Origin: CAVPJC01 sp963705155
GTDB lineage: Bacteria > Chloroflexota > Anaerolineae > Anaerolineales > UBA4823
NCBI GenBank assembly: GCA_963705155.1
Contig: CAVPJC010000001.1
Location: forward strand, 432,466 to 496,465
Length of the DNA stretch: 64,000 nucleotides
Direction: 5' to 3'
Of this stretch, positions 49,013 to 58,013 are shown in pieces; position 1 is the stretch's first letter; each line of letters opens with the position of its first letter. The translations under genes and the position numbers were made by a program. Below the pieces are notes generated by a model that saw only the letters and a list, made by a program, of their open reading frames with translations, ran no database searches and had not been told where the DNA came from.

Positions 49013-49439
49013 ACGATAATACACTAGCGTTTTGAGTAATCTTTACCAAACAACGCGGATTGTATAGGCAATTTATCAATATCTTCATCACTGAAATTCT
49101 GCGAATAGAACATACTTTGTTCAATCTTTGCACGAATTTGGATCACTTTGTGAGGAAAGAACCCAGCAACTATACCGATTATGAGCAACGGAAGGGATAA
49201 AAATATCCACAAGTATGAGCTGCCTGATTCCATATTTATCTCCATGACCTCTTCTTATCTTCGAAAGAGTTCCTTTGCCGTCGTGATTTGCTTGTCATAG
49301 GTTACCTAATTTGACACACATATTGTGTGTGATGAACGTTTATCCTCCCTATTATTACGGAAAACAAAAATATTATGTAGATTTACTGTCAGAGGTACCC
49401 AAGTACAATTTACACCAACGTGACCTTCAGCGAAAGAAG

Positions 49440-49590
49440 TCGTAGGTTGGGATGGTGGGCAAAAAAGATGCTCTTTTTCAGGAGCAGCCTGCCCACCATC
49501 CCAACATCTTTTTCAGGCCAATTTCCTGACAAAAAACCACAAGTCGCTTCCCAATCCGCCGTGTAAATCATTGGGTCTCGTTGATGCAAT
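49440..49590. repeat. Structured island repeat, copy B
   Basis: Second copy. The 16-bp hairpin arms are perfect (49,446-49,461 and 49,490-49,505) with an inner GCTC/GAGC pair. TCCCAAC (49,499-49,505) and ATTGGGT (49,570-49,576) take the places of the attC-like boxes. The middle part (CCAATTTCCTGAC, then CCACAAGTCGC) matches copy D, not A or C. It lies 38 bp 3' of the small membrane protein gene at 49,628-50,015. Confidence 0.85.
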
Positions 49591-49627
49591 ACCAGCTGGC
49601 GTAGGATTCGCAAACGCACAACCCTTC

Positions 49628-50015
49628 TTACGGAACTTTCTCTTCTTTATGAATAATGAATCGATTTCCAGAAACATAATGCTTTGATACATACGATACT
49701 ATCACAATAGTAAAAAGCACACTAAGGGCAAAGCCTGCTACGTTTTCATAGGTAGTAGCTTTTGATATAAAAGATAAAACCGAAAATAATCCCAATGAAA
49801 CTCCACCCATTTGTGCCTGAAATGCAATTACTCTCATCGTTCCTTTTGGAAATTCTTTGGATACTAGGAGCCCCACATAAATAATACAACCACTTAGGAG
49901 GAGAAATAATTTTTTCCAAATTATCTGAGGTAAAACCAGTAGTTGACATAAAGCGTGCTGTCATAAAGTAACCACCGAACCACAGAAATATTGCCAGTAA
50001 AGGAAAGTAGATCAT
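49628..50015 (-). CDS. Small membrane protein, one frameshift
   Basis: About 128 residues with four predicted helices. It starts MIYFPLLAIFLWFGGYFMTA. A shift near 49,875 joins ISPPKWLYYLC to GLLVSKEFPKGTMRVIAFQA, and the rest is MGGVSLGLFSVLSFI, FALSVLFTIVIVSYVSKHYV and a short charged tail. No known family. The stretch is visibly more AT-rich than genes outside the island. It sits between repeat copies C (5') and B (3'). Confidence 0.6.
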
Positions 50016-50066
50016 CTCTTCACCTTAAATCCAATAATGTTTGAATATCAGATTACATTCTTAGTT

Positions 50067-50262
50067 CGTAGGTTGGGATGGTGGGCAAAAAGGATGCTCT
50101 TTTTACAGGAGCAGCCTGCCCACCATCCCAACATCTATTCCATGCCGGTTACCAGCGCTGAACCATCAGTCGCTCCCCAATCCGCCGGGTAAATGGTTGG
50201 TTTCTGTCCAGGAGATCAGATGGGCGATCGATTAGAACCACTCGACCCACCCTACACAACTG
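50067..50262. repeat. Structured island repeat, copy C
   Basis: Third copy. The hairpin arms match copies B and D. TCCCAAC lies at 50,126-50,132; the partner box is altered (GTTGGTT, 50,196-50,202). The middle and right parts (CATGCCGGTTACCAGCGCTG, then AGATGGGCGATCG) match copy A. It lies 3' of the small gene at 50,518. Confidence 0.85.
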
Positions 50263-50517
50263 GAGATTGTACACCGGCGTGCTCACCTGGTTGCGGCAGG
50301 TCATGCTGCCGTTTCATTGGGGATGTCGACTTGATCTTCGAGAAAAAATATACATAAACAAACTCGCAAGCACAACCAATAGTGGAAAATATAAGTTGGT
50401 AGCAACAAGCACCTGAATTTTCCTCACAGAACACAAGGATGGATTTAACCCAAAATAACACCCTCCGATGAGAAGTAAGGAAGCCCCAGGAACTCATCAT
50501 TAAGCTAATACCGGGCA

Positions 50518-50769
50518 TTAAGCATAATTTTTTAACCTGTGTTGAATTGGCCAACTCATCCAAATTCTCTGTACGAAAATACCATGCCCTGTAAGATAAC
50601 CGATGATCATCACACCGAATAACGCGGCCTTCTCCGATAAAAAAAAGCCCACACCGGCCATGATCGTTCCAAAAACAACAATCATTTTTACTGCATCCAA
50701 GATTAACGGGTGGTGAGTTTTATAGTTATTCCTACAATTTGTTATTAACCCACTGTTGTGATTTAGCAT
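50518..50769 (-). CDS. Small membrane protein, 5' end replaced by an IS
   Basis: 83 residues with two hydrophobic helices (AVKMIVVFGTIMAGVGFFL and ALFGVMIIGYLTGHGIFV). The ATG at 50,769 and the next few codons (MLNHNSG) lie inside the end of the IS701/IS4-type element, so the native start was probably lost or replaced. A second open frame continues to 50,252 and overlaps this one, but it runs into repeat copy C and is not convincing as a protein. No known family. Confidence 0.45.
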   Translation of the reverse strand: MLNHNSGLITNCRNNYKTHHPLILDAVKMIVVFGTIMAGVGFFLSEKAALFGVMIIGYLTGHGIFVQRIWMSWPIQHRLKNYA

Positions 50770-52266
50770 CTGGCGGATCGAACATCATGATGGTAGAGCC
50801 GCCTGCTGCTTAGCAAACAGGTAAGTAAAGATGCTCTCCAAAGATTGACCTTGCAGTAGCTGCACATTAACATACCCAATCAACTTCTGAATAAGGGCTT
50901 GACCTTGCTGCCGACACGCCTCTCCGATGGTTTTGATCGGGAGCTGGCCTTTCTCCGGTGATGGCGGCAAACAATCCAGGTGCAGAAGGGAGTAAGCTGT
51001 GAACACCAGACACCAATGTTTTCCAATGGCTTTAGCGTCTCGCATGCGATACTCATCCAGCCCGAGATGTTCTTTCCCATCCTGATAAAAGGTCTCAATC
51101 GGCCAGCGCAGCAAGTACGTGGCAATGATCTTCTGGGCGTTCCAGTCCACTCGATTGGTCACCAGGGTGAGGTAAGTGCCGGACAAATCCGCATGTTCAT
51201 AGCTGATGACGATGCGGACTTTGCCCAAAGACGGGATGCGCAGGCTGAGGGTGAAGGTCCAACAGCTCTTCTGGCCCACTTTGACTTCTCGGTAAGCGTT
51301 GGCGGGGATGAGCGCTACCAGCTCCTGCACGGCGATATGCGGCCCTTCCAGGCTGGATCGGTTGACCCGTCGCATCCTTCAAGGACGAAGCTGTTGGTCT
51401 CCAGGTTGCGGTTCTTCTTCAAGATGCTGATCCAATCCTTTTTGCGGCGTTTGGCCACCTGGATCAACTCGTCCGCCAGATACCAGCCATCAAACAGGAG
51501 CACACTGAAGCGCAGCTTATGAGCAATAGCCGCTTCGATCAGCTCGATGCCCAGTTCGATTTTGGTGCGAAATTGCTCGTGCAGCGCCATAAACTCCGCA
51601 TCTTGGAGCAAAATGGGATCGACTTCGCGATGCATACGATTGCGGTCTTTCTTCTTGGTCGGGATTTCCCGCTCTGGAAGGTGCTTGTGGACAAACTCTT
51701 CCCAGCGGGTCAGTTCTTCATAACGCCGGTAAATGCGTAAATCAACCGGAAAGCGGACCGGACCGCTGACATAGTGGCTGGTGACGGGATTATGCGCCAG
51801 GGGATAGCTATTATCCCCGTGATCATAGTGACGGGCCACATAATCGAACAGGCTCCCTACATGCTTGCACAAAGTGTCGTCCAGGATCAATACCGAGCCC
51901 TCTTTGCTCTGACGCACCGCTCTCGTCTGCTCCAGCAGATAGTGGATGCGCCGCTGGTTGACCTGTTCTTCAAACCACGGCGCTTCCGAAAAGTAACGCG
52001 AAAGATTGGTCTTGTCGGCGCTGTCCACCACACAGCGAGCAATGTTGGCCATGCTCTTGTTGGGCAGTACGATCAGCCCCGTCAAGTAATTCTGGAAATG
52101 CTGGAACTGACGCCGGTTCTCGAATAAATCCCGGAATGCCCCAGCATGTGCAGCCACTATCGGAGCAGGCGCCACAATCGGAAGTTGCATGGGTTTGGCC
52201 CTCCACAAGATGTCCTGAGTGGGCTAACCGTATCATGACCGACCTAAATTGTCAAAGTACAACAGT
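50752..52266 (-). mobile_element. IS701/IS4-type insertion sequence
   Basis: ACTGTTGT (50,752-50,759) and its complement ACAACAGT (52,259-52,266) bound a DDE transposase gene, and similarity continues inward only weakly (TTTAGC versus TTTGAC). I could not see a convincing target duplication, so the exact ends are tentative. It separates repeat copy D from the next cassette-like gene. Confidence 0.6.
50785..52190 (-). CDS. DDE transposase, IS701/IS4-like, one frameshift
   Basis: About 468 residues. It starts MQLPIVAPAPIVAAHAGAFR at 52,190, with GGAGG nine bases upstream. The catalytic region includes SVLILDDTLCKHVGSLFDYV (first aspartate), FSVLLFDGWYLADELIQVAK (second) and, after a shift near 51,365, LRWPIETFYQDGKEHLGLDE (glutamate; Y-x-x-R-W-x-I-E-x-F-type motif). 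The C-terminus is helical. The single break falls between the second aspartate and the glutamate, so the enzyme may be a true pseudogene or a sequence error. Confidence 0.85.
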
Positions 52267-52282
52267 CGAGTTATAAATCTAG

Positions 52283-52432
52283 TCGTAGGTTGGGATGGTG
52301 GGCAAAAACTATGCTCTTTTTGAAGGAGCAGCCTGCCCACCATCCCAACATCTATTCCAGGCCAATTTCCTGACCAAAACCACAAGTCGCTCCCCAATCC
52401 GCCGGGAAAATCGTTGGGTCTCGTTGATGCAG
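52283..52432. repeat. Structured island repeat, copy D
   Basis: Fourth copy, 38 bp 3' of the ppc stop. Perfect hairpin arms, then TCCCAAC (52,343-52,349) and GTTGGGT (52,413-52,419), 77 bp end to end. Inside these, TTCCAGGC and GCCGGGAA are inverted with one unpaired base, as in attC L boxes. The middle part matches copy B. Confidence 0.85.
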
Positions 52433-52469
52433 TACCAGTGCCCTTACCGATACAGCCAAGCGACTGAAG

Positions 52470-55212
52470 CTATCCGGTATTGCGTAACCCGGCAGCGATA
52501 CCGTTGATCGTGATGGCGATAATCTCGTTGAGCAGATCCGCTTCTGCTGAACCGGCATCGGAGAGGGCTCTTAGCCGGTGGAGCATCTCGACCTGCAAAT
52601 AGTTCAACGGATCGACATAGGGGTTGCGCAGCTGCACCGAGCGCTGGATGACGGGTTCGCTCTCCATCAGCTCGCTGTGCCCGCTGACCGCCAGAACAGC
52701 CTGGCGTGTGCGCTCGTATTCGGTCTGTATGGCGGCGAAGATCCGCCCGGCCAGGTCTTGATCTGGAACCAGGGCCGAGTACAGGGCGGCTATCTGCATA
52801 TCGGCCTTGAGCAGCGACATCTCGGCGTTGTCGAGCAAGGATTTGAAGAACGGCCAGCGCGTGTACATGCGCTGCAGCCTCTCCAGGCGGCCTGCCGGGG
52901 GGTGTGCGTCGAGATAGGCCAGCAAACCGCTGCCCAGCCCGTACCAGCCCGGCAAATTACAGCGGCTCTGCATCCAGGAGAATACCCACGGTATGGCGCG
53001 GATTTTATCGAGATCGCCCGGCTGCGCCATCCCCGGCAGCCTGGCGCGCCGCCGGGCGCGAACCGATCGAAAGGCGGGAAATCTGCGCCAGCGGGGTGGC
53101 TGTTTGCCAGTATTCCAGGAAGCCCGGTGTTTCGTAGACCAGCCCCCGGTACGCTCGGTAGGCGGCGTCTGCCATGATCGACATGGCGCTGCGCCACTCA
53201 TCCGGCAGGTGGGCCGCGCCTGCCGGCTGCGGCGCCGAAGCAAGCAGCACGGCGCTGGCGATCTGCTCCAGATGGCGGTGCGCCAGCTCAGGGTTGGCAT
53301 AGCGGGACGAGATGATCTCTCCCTGCTCGGTCAGGCGGAAGTGCCCGTTGACCGTGCCGGACGGCTGGGCGCGGATGGCCCGGTTGGCGGGGCCGCCGCC
53401 GCGCGCCACCGTCCCGCCGCGCCCGTGGAACAGGGTAAAATCCACCCCGTGCTCGCGGCAGGTCAGGTGAATATTCTCTTGCGCCTGGTATAACGCCCAG
53501 TTGGCGGTGAGATAACCGCCGTCTTTGTTGCTGTCGGAATAGCCGATCATCAACATCTGGTGGTTGGCGCAGGTTTGCAGGTGGGCATTGTAGGCGGGCA
53601 GATTGGAACAAGGTGTGCAGAATATGCGGGGCATCTGCCAGGGCCTGCATGGTTTCGAACAGGGGCACAAGATCCATCCCATCTGCGCAGCCGGTCCAAT
53701 GCGCCAGCAGGAGCACGCTGAGCAGGTCGGCGGCGTGCTTGGTCATCGATACCACCACCGGACCCAACAGGGCGCTTCCGTAGACTTTGCGTGCCCGGGA
53801 AATGAGCTGGAAGAGCGCCCAGGTTTCAGCAGTTTCAGGGGTGACGCCAGGGTGCGGGGCCAGGTCGGGCGGATCCCGGGTCAGCAGGTGCTGCAAGAGC
53901 GCCAGGCGTTCCTCGCCGGGGGCGTGCTCGAAAGCCGGGTGGATGCCCAGGCCCCTTAGAATTTCGCCCACGGCAGCGTTTAAGCGTGAAGCGTCTTCGC
54001 GAATATCCAACCGGGCAGCGTGCAAACCAAATATTTGCAGCTGGCGACCGAATTTGAGAATATTACCCCGGTTCAAAGGCTCCGGCATCGCCTGGCGGAC
54101 CAGCTCCACAGAATGGGTAATCTCTTCCAGCCGGGCGCGGGCGGGAGCAGGCTGCATGGAGAGCAGGTTGGCGCGCATATCTTCGCGCGAAGCATGCGCC
54201 AGGTCTTCTGCCAGCAGGGCCAGCGCCAGGCGGTAAGGCTCACGGGCATAACGTTTTTCCAGGAAGGCCACGTGCTCTGGCAGGGGGCGGCGGCGCTCGA
54301 ACCAGGCCTGGAGAGATTTCGGCGGCGGGACACGCCCGCTGCTGAGGCTCAACTGGCGGGCGAGATCTTGCAGGGAGGCGCGGTGTTTTTCCACGGCGAG
54401 ACCCCGATGCAATCGCAGGGTTTCGGCGGTGAATAGAGGTGGTCAAATTGGGGTTGCCATCCCGGTCGCCCCCGATCCAGGAGGCCAGGCGCAGCCAGGG
54501 GTGCTCAACAGTCAGCCCGGGGTAGTGTTTTGCCAGGGCGGCATCCATGTCGGCATAGATGCGCGGCAGCGCTTCCCAGAAGATCGAATCGATGGTGTAC
54601 AGGCCGGTGCGAACTTCGTCGGTCACCTCGGGCCGGGCTGTCCGGGTGCGATCCGAAAGCCAGAAGGCGCTGATCTCGATGTGCAAAGCCTGGCGGTATG
54701 CCTCGACCTCGACCGGCAGCAAATCGGTGCGATTGAGGTTTCTGAGGATCTCGGAGATGCGCTGTGTTTTGGCCAGGATCGTCCGGCGCTTGGTTTCCGT
54801 GGGGTGGGCGGTCAATACCAATTCGATGGATAACCGCTGGAGCAAGGCTTGCATCTGCGCAGCGCTGACCCCATTTTGTTTCAACTGGGACAACGCCTCT
54901 TCGATGCTGTCGTGGCCGGGGGCGTTTTCACGGTTTTGCTGGCGCAAGGTCTGGACGCGCGAATCCTCTTCCGCCAGGTTGACCAGATCAAAATACAGGC
55001 TGAAAGCAGAAGCCACGGCGCGTGCGGCGCCATCCGGACAGGCCGGCGACTTCCTGCGCCAATTCCTGTGCATCACCATCCGGTGTGCTGCGGCGCTGTT
55101 TGGCCAGCCCGCGAATTTTCTCTACCAGCAGAAAGATCTGAGGGTCTTCACGCTCGGTAATCACCTGCCCGAGCAGATCGCCCAGCAAATGAATTTTTTC
55201 GGTCAGGTCCAT
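52470..55212 (-). CDS. ppc: Phosphoenolpyruvate carboxylase, several frameshifts
   Basis: Fixes bicarbonate onto PEP to make oxaloacetate, an anaplerotic cytoplasmic enzyme. About 910 residues when joined. The start is MDLTEKIHLLGDLLGQVITE. The catalytic histidine loop IELVLTAHPTETKRRTI is near 54,800, ASWIGGDRDGNPNL near 54,470, IGYSDSNKDGGYL near 53,550 and FHGRGGTVARGGGP near 53,410. The C-terminal NTG matches the universal PPC ending. Frame changes lie near 55,040, 54,430, 53,690, 53,300 and 53,050. All key motifs survive, so errors are the best explanation. Its last 20 codons are duplicated at 45,397. Confidence 0.93.
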
Positions 55213-55332
55213 GCATCAGATTATAACTTGGTTCTATTTCGCCCTCGGAGTTTTTGTACCTGACCGGAGATGAGCGTGTGGCAACGCTGCTCCGCATAGG
55301 CCCTGTACACGAACTCTGGAACGCTGCCGTAA

Positions 55333-55479
55333 CTAATCCTTACGGGCGAATCGATAGATGCCAAATGCCGCCAGCGCAACGACCGACACCGCCACCGAGA
55401 TGCGCGGATCCCACATTGCACTGAGCAGGACAAGCAAGGCGGCGACAATGGCTGTAGTACCTTCGGTTTTAGCGTTCAT
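55333..55479 (-). CDS. Very small membrane protein (48 aa)
   Basis: MNAKTEGTTAIVAALLVLLS at the start, then MWDPRISVAVSVVALAAFGI and a basic end, YRFARKD. Two hydrophobic segments separated by a D-P-R turn suggest a hairpin of two helices. GGAG sits six bases before ATG 55,479. Upstream is another membrane protein gene on the same strand. No known family. Confidence 0.6.
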   Translation of the reverse strand: MNAKTEGTTAIVAALLVLLSAMWDPRISVAVSVVALAAFGIYRFARKD

Positions 55480-55559
55480 TTCAATCTCCATATGGTTGGA
55501 TAGGGTAAAGTGAACTCTGTGGGCATCCCGTATGAATGGTTTGCCTGAGTAGTTTCATC

Positions 55560-56113
55560 TCAATTCTGCCGGGACAAAACCCTTTTAATTCGTGGTGTGA
55601 GTTGCACGAACACAACAAAAGCCAGCAGGATGGCGCTGGTGATCCAGCCGCCAATGGCAAAATTGTGCGGCAGCATTTGGCCAATTGCTACACCTCCGCC
55701 AAACAGCAAAGCAGCCAGCAGGCCAAACTCCCACATCCCGTAAAGGAAAACAAACGGCATGTAATGCACGCCGATCACGATCATGAAGGCAGGGAAAAAC
55801 CAGTTGATGTTATAGAGAGCGGCGGCTCCCACCAAAGGCATACTGAGCGGGGCAATAAAAGCCACTTGCATTGCCAGCGCATTCATCGGGTGATTGCGGG
55901 GCAATCCAGCGGGGCGGCCAAGCAGCCGCAAAACAAGCTGGGTGAGGGAAAGATGAAAACTCCTCCCAGCACGAGCACCAGGATTGCGTATTTCTGATTG
56001 CCCTGGGTACCCAGGGCGGCGGAGACCAACCAGATCATACCGGATACGGCCTGTCCAACGGAGCCGCGGAGAAAAGTTTTTTGCACATCGAGTTGAGCGG
56101 TTTTAATTTCCAT
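55560..56113 (-). CDS. DUF7010-like membrane protein, one frameshift
   Basis: About 185 residues and five to six helices. It starts MEIKTAQLDVQKTFLRGSVG, with GGAG-like sequence upstream, and continues after a shift near 55,935 as LRLLGRPAGLPRNHPMNALA. ALYNINWFFPAFMIVIGVHY and MPFVFLYGMWEFGLLAALLF follow. The layout resembles the DUF7010 family of unknown function. It is 4 bp downstream of a CPBP gene. Confidence 0.65.
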
Positions 56114-56117
56114 TTAT

Positions 56118-56958
56118 TTACTCCACTAGCAGCAGTTCAGCGACCGGTTTCTTCGATAAATGACGGGGACCAAATATGAATACAGCCGCGACGGTAACCA
56201 GGCCCAGCAGCGATCCGGCTACCATATAGAACAGCATGGGGGGCATCAGGCCCAGCACACCGGTCAGAAAACCGGTCAGGTTGAAGAAGAAGTGCGCCAG
56301 GATCGTGATGATGAGACTGCCGCGGGTGTTGTTATACAGCCAGGTCAAATAAATCGTTATCGTGGTCACCAGCACCAGGTAGATCGGAAACGGGATGCTC
56401 ATCTGGGCAGCGCCGGCAGTGAAGAATAACGGGATATGCCAGAAAGTCCAGATCACCCCCAGAATGAGACTGGAAACCAGGGCGTTATATTTTGTTTGCA
56501 AACGCGGCAGGGCGAACCCGCGCCAGCCCAGTTCTTCGGAAAATGGGCCGGAGAACAGGGTAAAAATGATCGTTCCCAACATGCTTGAAATTGTTTCGCC
56601 TGGCTTGAGACTGGCGCTCGGATTACCCGAGCGCCTTGTAGATCAGCGTGATCACAAGCGGGGCGAGAAATAGAAATGCCGCCGCGAAATACCAGCGAAA
56701 ACCCACCTTCCAGCGGGTAAACCCGGAAAGGAGACGCCTGACGCCCGGCGCCCCACCGGTGATCCATGTCACGATCAATGCACTGAAGCTGGGGCCGAAA
56801 ACGGAGAAGAACCAGGCCGCCGACCAGGGCTGCAAGGGTTTGCCTGGATTGAAGTAGATGAAACTGAATTGCACGCCAAGTGTGATGGCATAAGAAATAC
56901 CAAAGAAAGTGATGAGCTGGTGCTTCTTGATCCAATTTCCAAGAGCGGTATTCATCAT
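56118..56958 (-). CDS. CPBP-family intramembrane protease 1, one frameshift
   Basis: About 280 residues and about eight helices. It starts MMNTALGNWIKKHQLITFFG, with AAGGA upstream. A shift near 56,630 joins LVITLIYKALG to MLGTIIFTLFSGPFSEELGW. The active-site motif is EELGWRGFALP (EExxxR), with the second glutamate/histidine motif FWHIPLFF. The Abi/CAAX prenyl-protease-like fold is typical. Possible roles include peptide processing or bacteriocin self-protection; none is shown here. Confidence 0.82.
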
Positions 56959-57016
56959 ATTTTTCCTTGAAAACAACATTTTGTCCTATTATCTGCCGCG
57001 CTAGCCCAAGATCAGT

Positions 57017-58009
57017 CTAAAGATGAGCTCGTAACCACGAAGTAATGCCATCAACTGCATCCGAGTTCAGCATCACGTCATCCGAACCATAAGTAACCAT
57101 GACATCGGCAGGGGTGAGCTGTGAACGGGGTTTGGGCTCGAATTTTAAAACATGGTTGGCGTTTTCCGAATAAGCAATGGTGATATTGTCGTGCTCTCTG
57201 GCGACTGCTTCGAAAAGCGAACCATCCGTTTGCCAGTCAACCTGGATATCTTTCTTACCCAGAACAATTAAGACCGGAACCATGATTTCGGCCAGCTTCG
57301 CAGCCGGATTAAAACTCCACAATTCTCGGGAAAAAGGTTGGTTGGCAGGTTGGGTGATTGCCTGGATTACCTGCTGCAAGCCTGCCGGTAAATTTTCATT
57401 GATTCGCACAGGACGCCCCGCCATGAAATCACCGATAGCTTCGTCGTACGCTGACAGGATCACGTCTCCGCCCGGAACGGCTCCTAATTGGGCGGCAATC
57501 TGACTGTGGGCCAGCTCGCCTGCCGACCTGGCGAACGCGGAAGTCAGGATCATTCCGGCAGAAGGAAGATTTTCGCTCTGGGTTTGATAGTTGAGGGCGT
57601 GAACACAGCCTTCACTGTTGGTCAGGACAAAAATTTTGACCGGATTTACATCCGCATCGCCGGCCAGCAGACTCACCCCGCCGGCCAATTCCGCAGCATG
57701 GCCCTGCAGACTGATCTTGCCCGCCATGCGTTCTACGTATTCTGGAGCATGCTGGCCTGAGGCGCGTTTATCATAGCGCAAGGTGATAAAGCCCTGTTCG
57801 GTTAACGCGCGGGCAAGCAAGGCCCCGCTGCCATTGGTTCCTGGAAGCAGGGGTGTGTTCCAATTGCGGTCCGTCGGGCCGCTCCCCGCCACAAAAATGA
57901 CTGCGGGAAAGGGACCGGCGCCCGCCGGGCGGGTCAGGGTCGCGGAAACTGAAAGTTCATCTACTTTCCAGGATACCGGCTCTTCGTTGCTAATGTGATT
58001 TGTAGTCAT
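57017..58009 (-). CDS. Alpha/beta hydrolase (S9-like serine esterase)
   Basis: A 330-residue hydrolase with an intact frame. The oxyanion region is AVIFVAGSGPTDRNWN (about residue 35). LRYDKRASGQHAPEY follows. The nucleophile elbow is LTNSEGCVHAL (N-S-E-G, about residue 130), and the acid/histidine region is LIVLGKKDIQVDW then YSENANHVLKF. No signal peptide. It stops 4 bp from the start of the SDR-family gene's 3' end region, so it may share the operon. The substrate is unknown. Confidence 0.83.
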   Translation of the reverse strand: MTTNHISNEEPVSWKVDELSVSATLTRPAGAGPFPAVIFVAGSGPTDRNWNTPLLPGTNGSGALLARALTEQGFITLRYDKRASGQHAPEYVERMAGKISLQGHAAELAGGVSLLAGDADVNPVKIFVLTNSEGCVHALNYQTQSENLPSAGMILTSAFARSAGELAHSQIAAQLGAVPGGDVILSAYDEAIGDFMAGRPVRINENLPAGLQQVIQAITQPANQPFSRELWSFNPAAKLAEIMVPVLIVLGKKDIQVDWQTDGSLFEAVAREHDNITIAYSENANHVLKFEPKPRSQLTPADVMVTYGSDDVMLNSDAVDGITSWLRAHL

Positions 58010-58013
58010 CTTT

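Larger units (their letters stand above)
45862..49026 (-). mobile_element. IS256-family insertion sequence carrying a nested IS1182-family element
   Basis: The ends are TAGTGCAAGATCGTTTCTGT (left) and the complement TAGTGTATTATCGTTTCTGT (right), imperfect inverted repeats of over 20 bp. GCGTTTTGA is duplicated directly outside both ends (45,853-45,861 and 49,027-49,035), a 9-bp target duplication as expected for IS256. Without the nested element the length is about 1.4 kb. It splits a small membrane protein gene. The right end is itself interrupted by the IS1182-type element. Confidence 0.92.
45706..49245 (-). pseudogene. Small two-helix membrane protein gene split by an IS256-family element
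   Basis: The two halves are 49,245-49,027 and 45,861-45,706. Removing the insertion and one copy of the 9-bp duplication restores one open frame: MESGSSYLWIFLSLPLLIIG at the start, then DEDIDKLPIQSALFGKDYSK at the junction, RLKAQQERPYEFTALIIWTR, and an end in WLLLLGFRTGNLIVR. About 120 residues with an N-terminal helix and a second helix near the C-terminus. The join is exact (GAT TAC TCA AAA CGC TTG). ATG 49,233 has GGAG six bases upstream and may be the true start. No known family. Confidence 0.88.

Noticed and set aside
49314..49330. ACACACA-TAT-TGTGTGT inverted repeat as an operator
   Set aside because: Only 7-bp arms of simple CA/TG repeats near the start of a disrupted gene; no promoter or second site supports a role.
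50252..50563. 103-residue minus-strand frame 3' of the third small island gene
   Set aside because: It overlaps another frame, has mixed composition and ends inside repeat copy C; too weak to call a gene.
45469..52432. CRISPR array
   Set aside because: Repeats are 150-200 bp, contain long hairpins, and the intervals are genes of several hundred bases; no cas genes.
55221..55448. 75-residue minus-strand frame upstream of ppc
   Set aside because: It overlaps the better-supported 48-residue membrane protein in another frame and has an unlikely Cys/Arg-rich composition.
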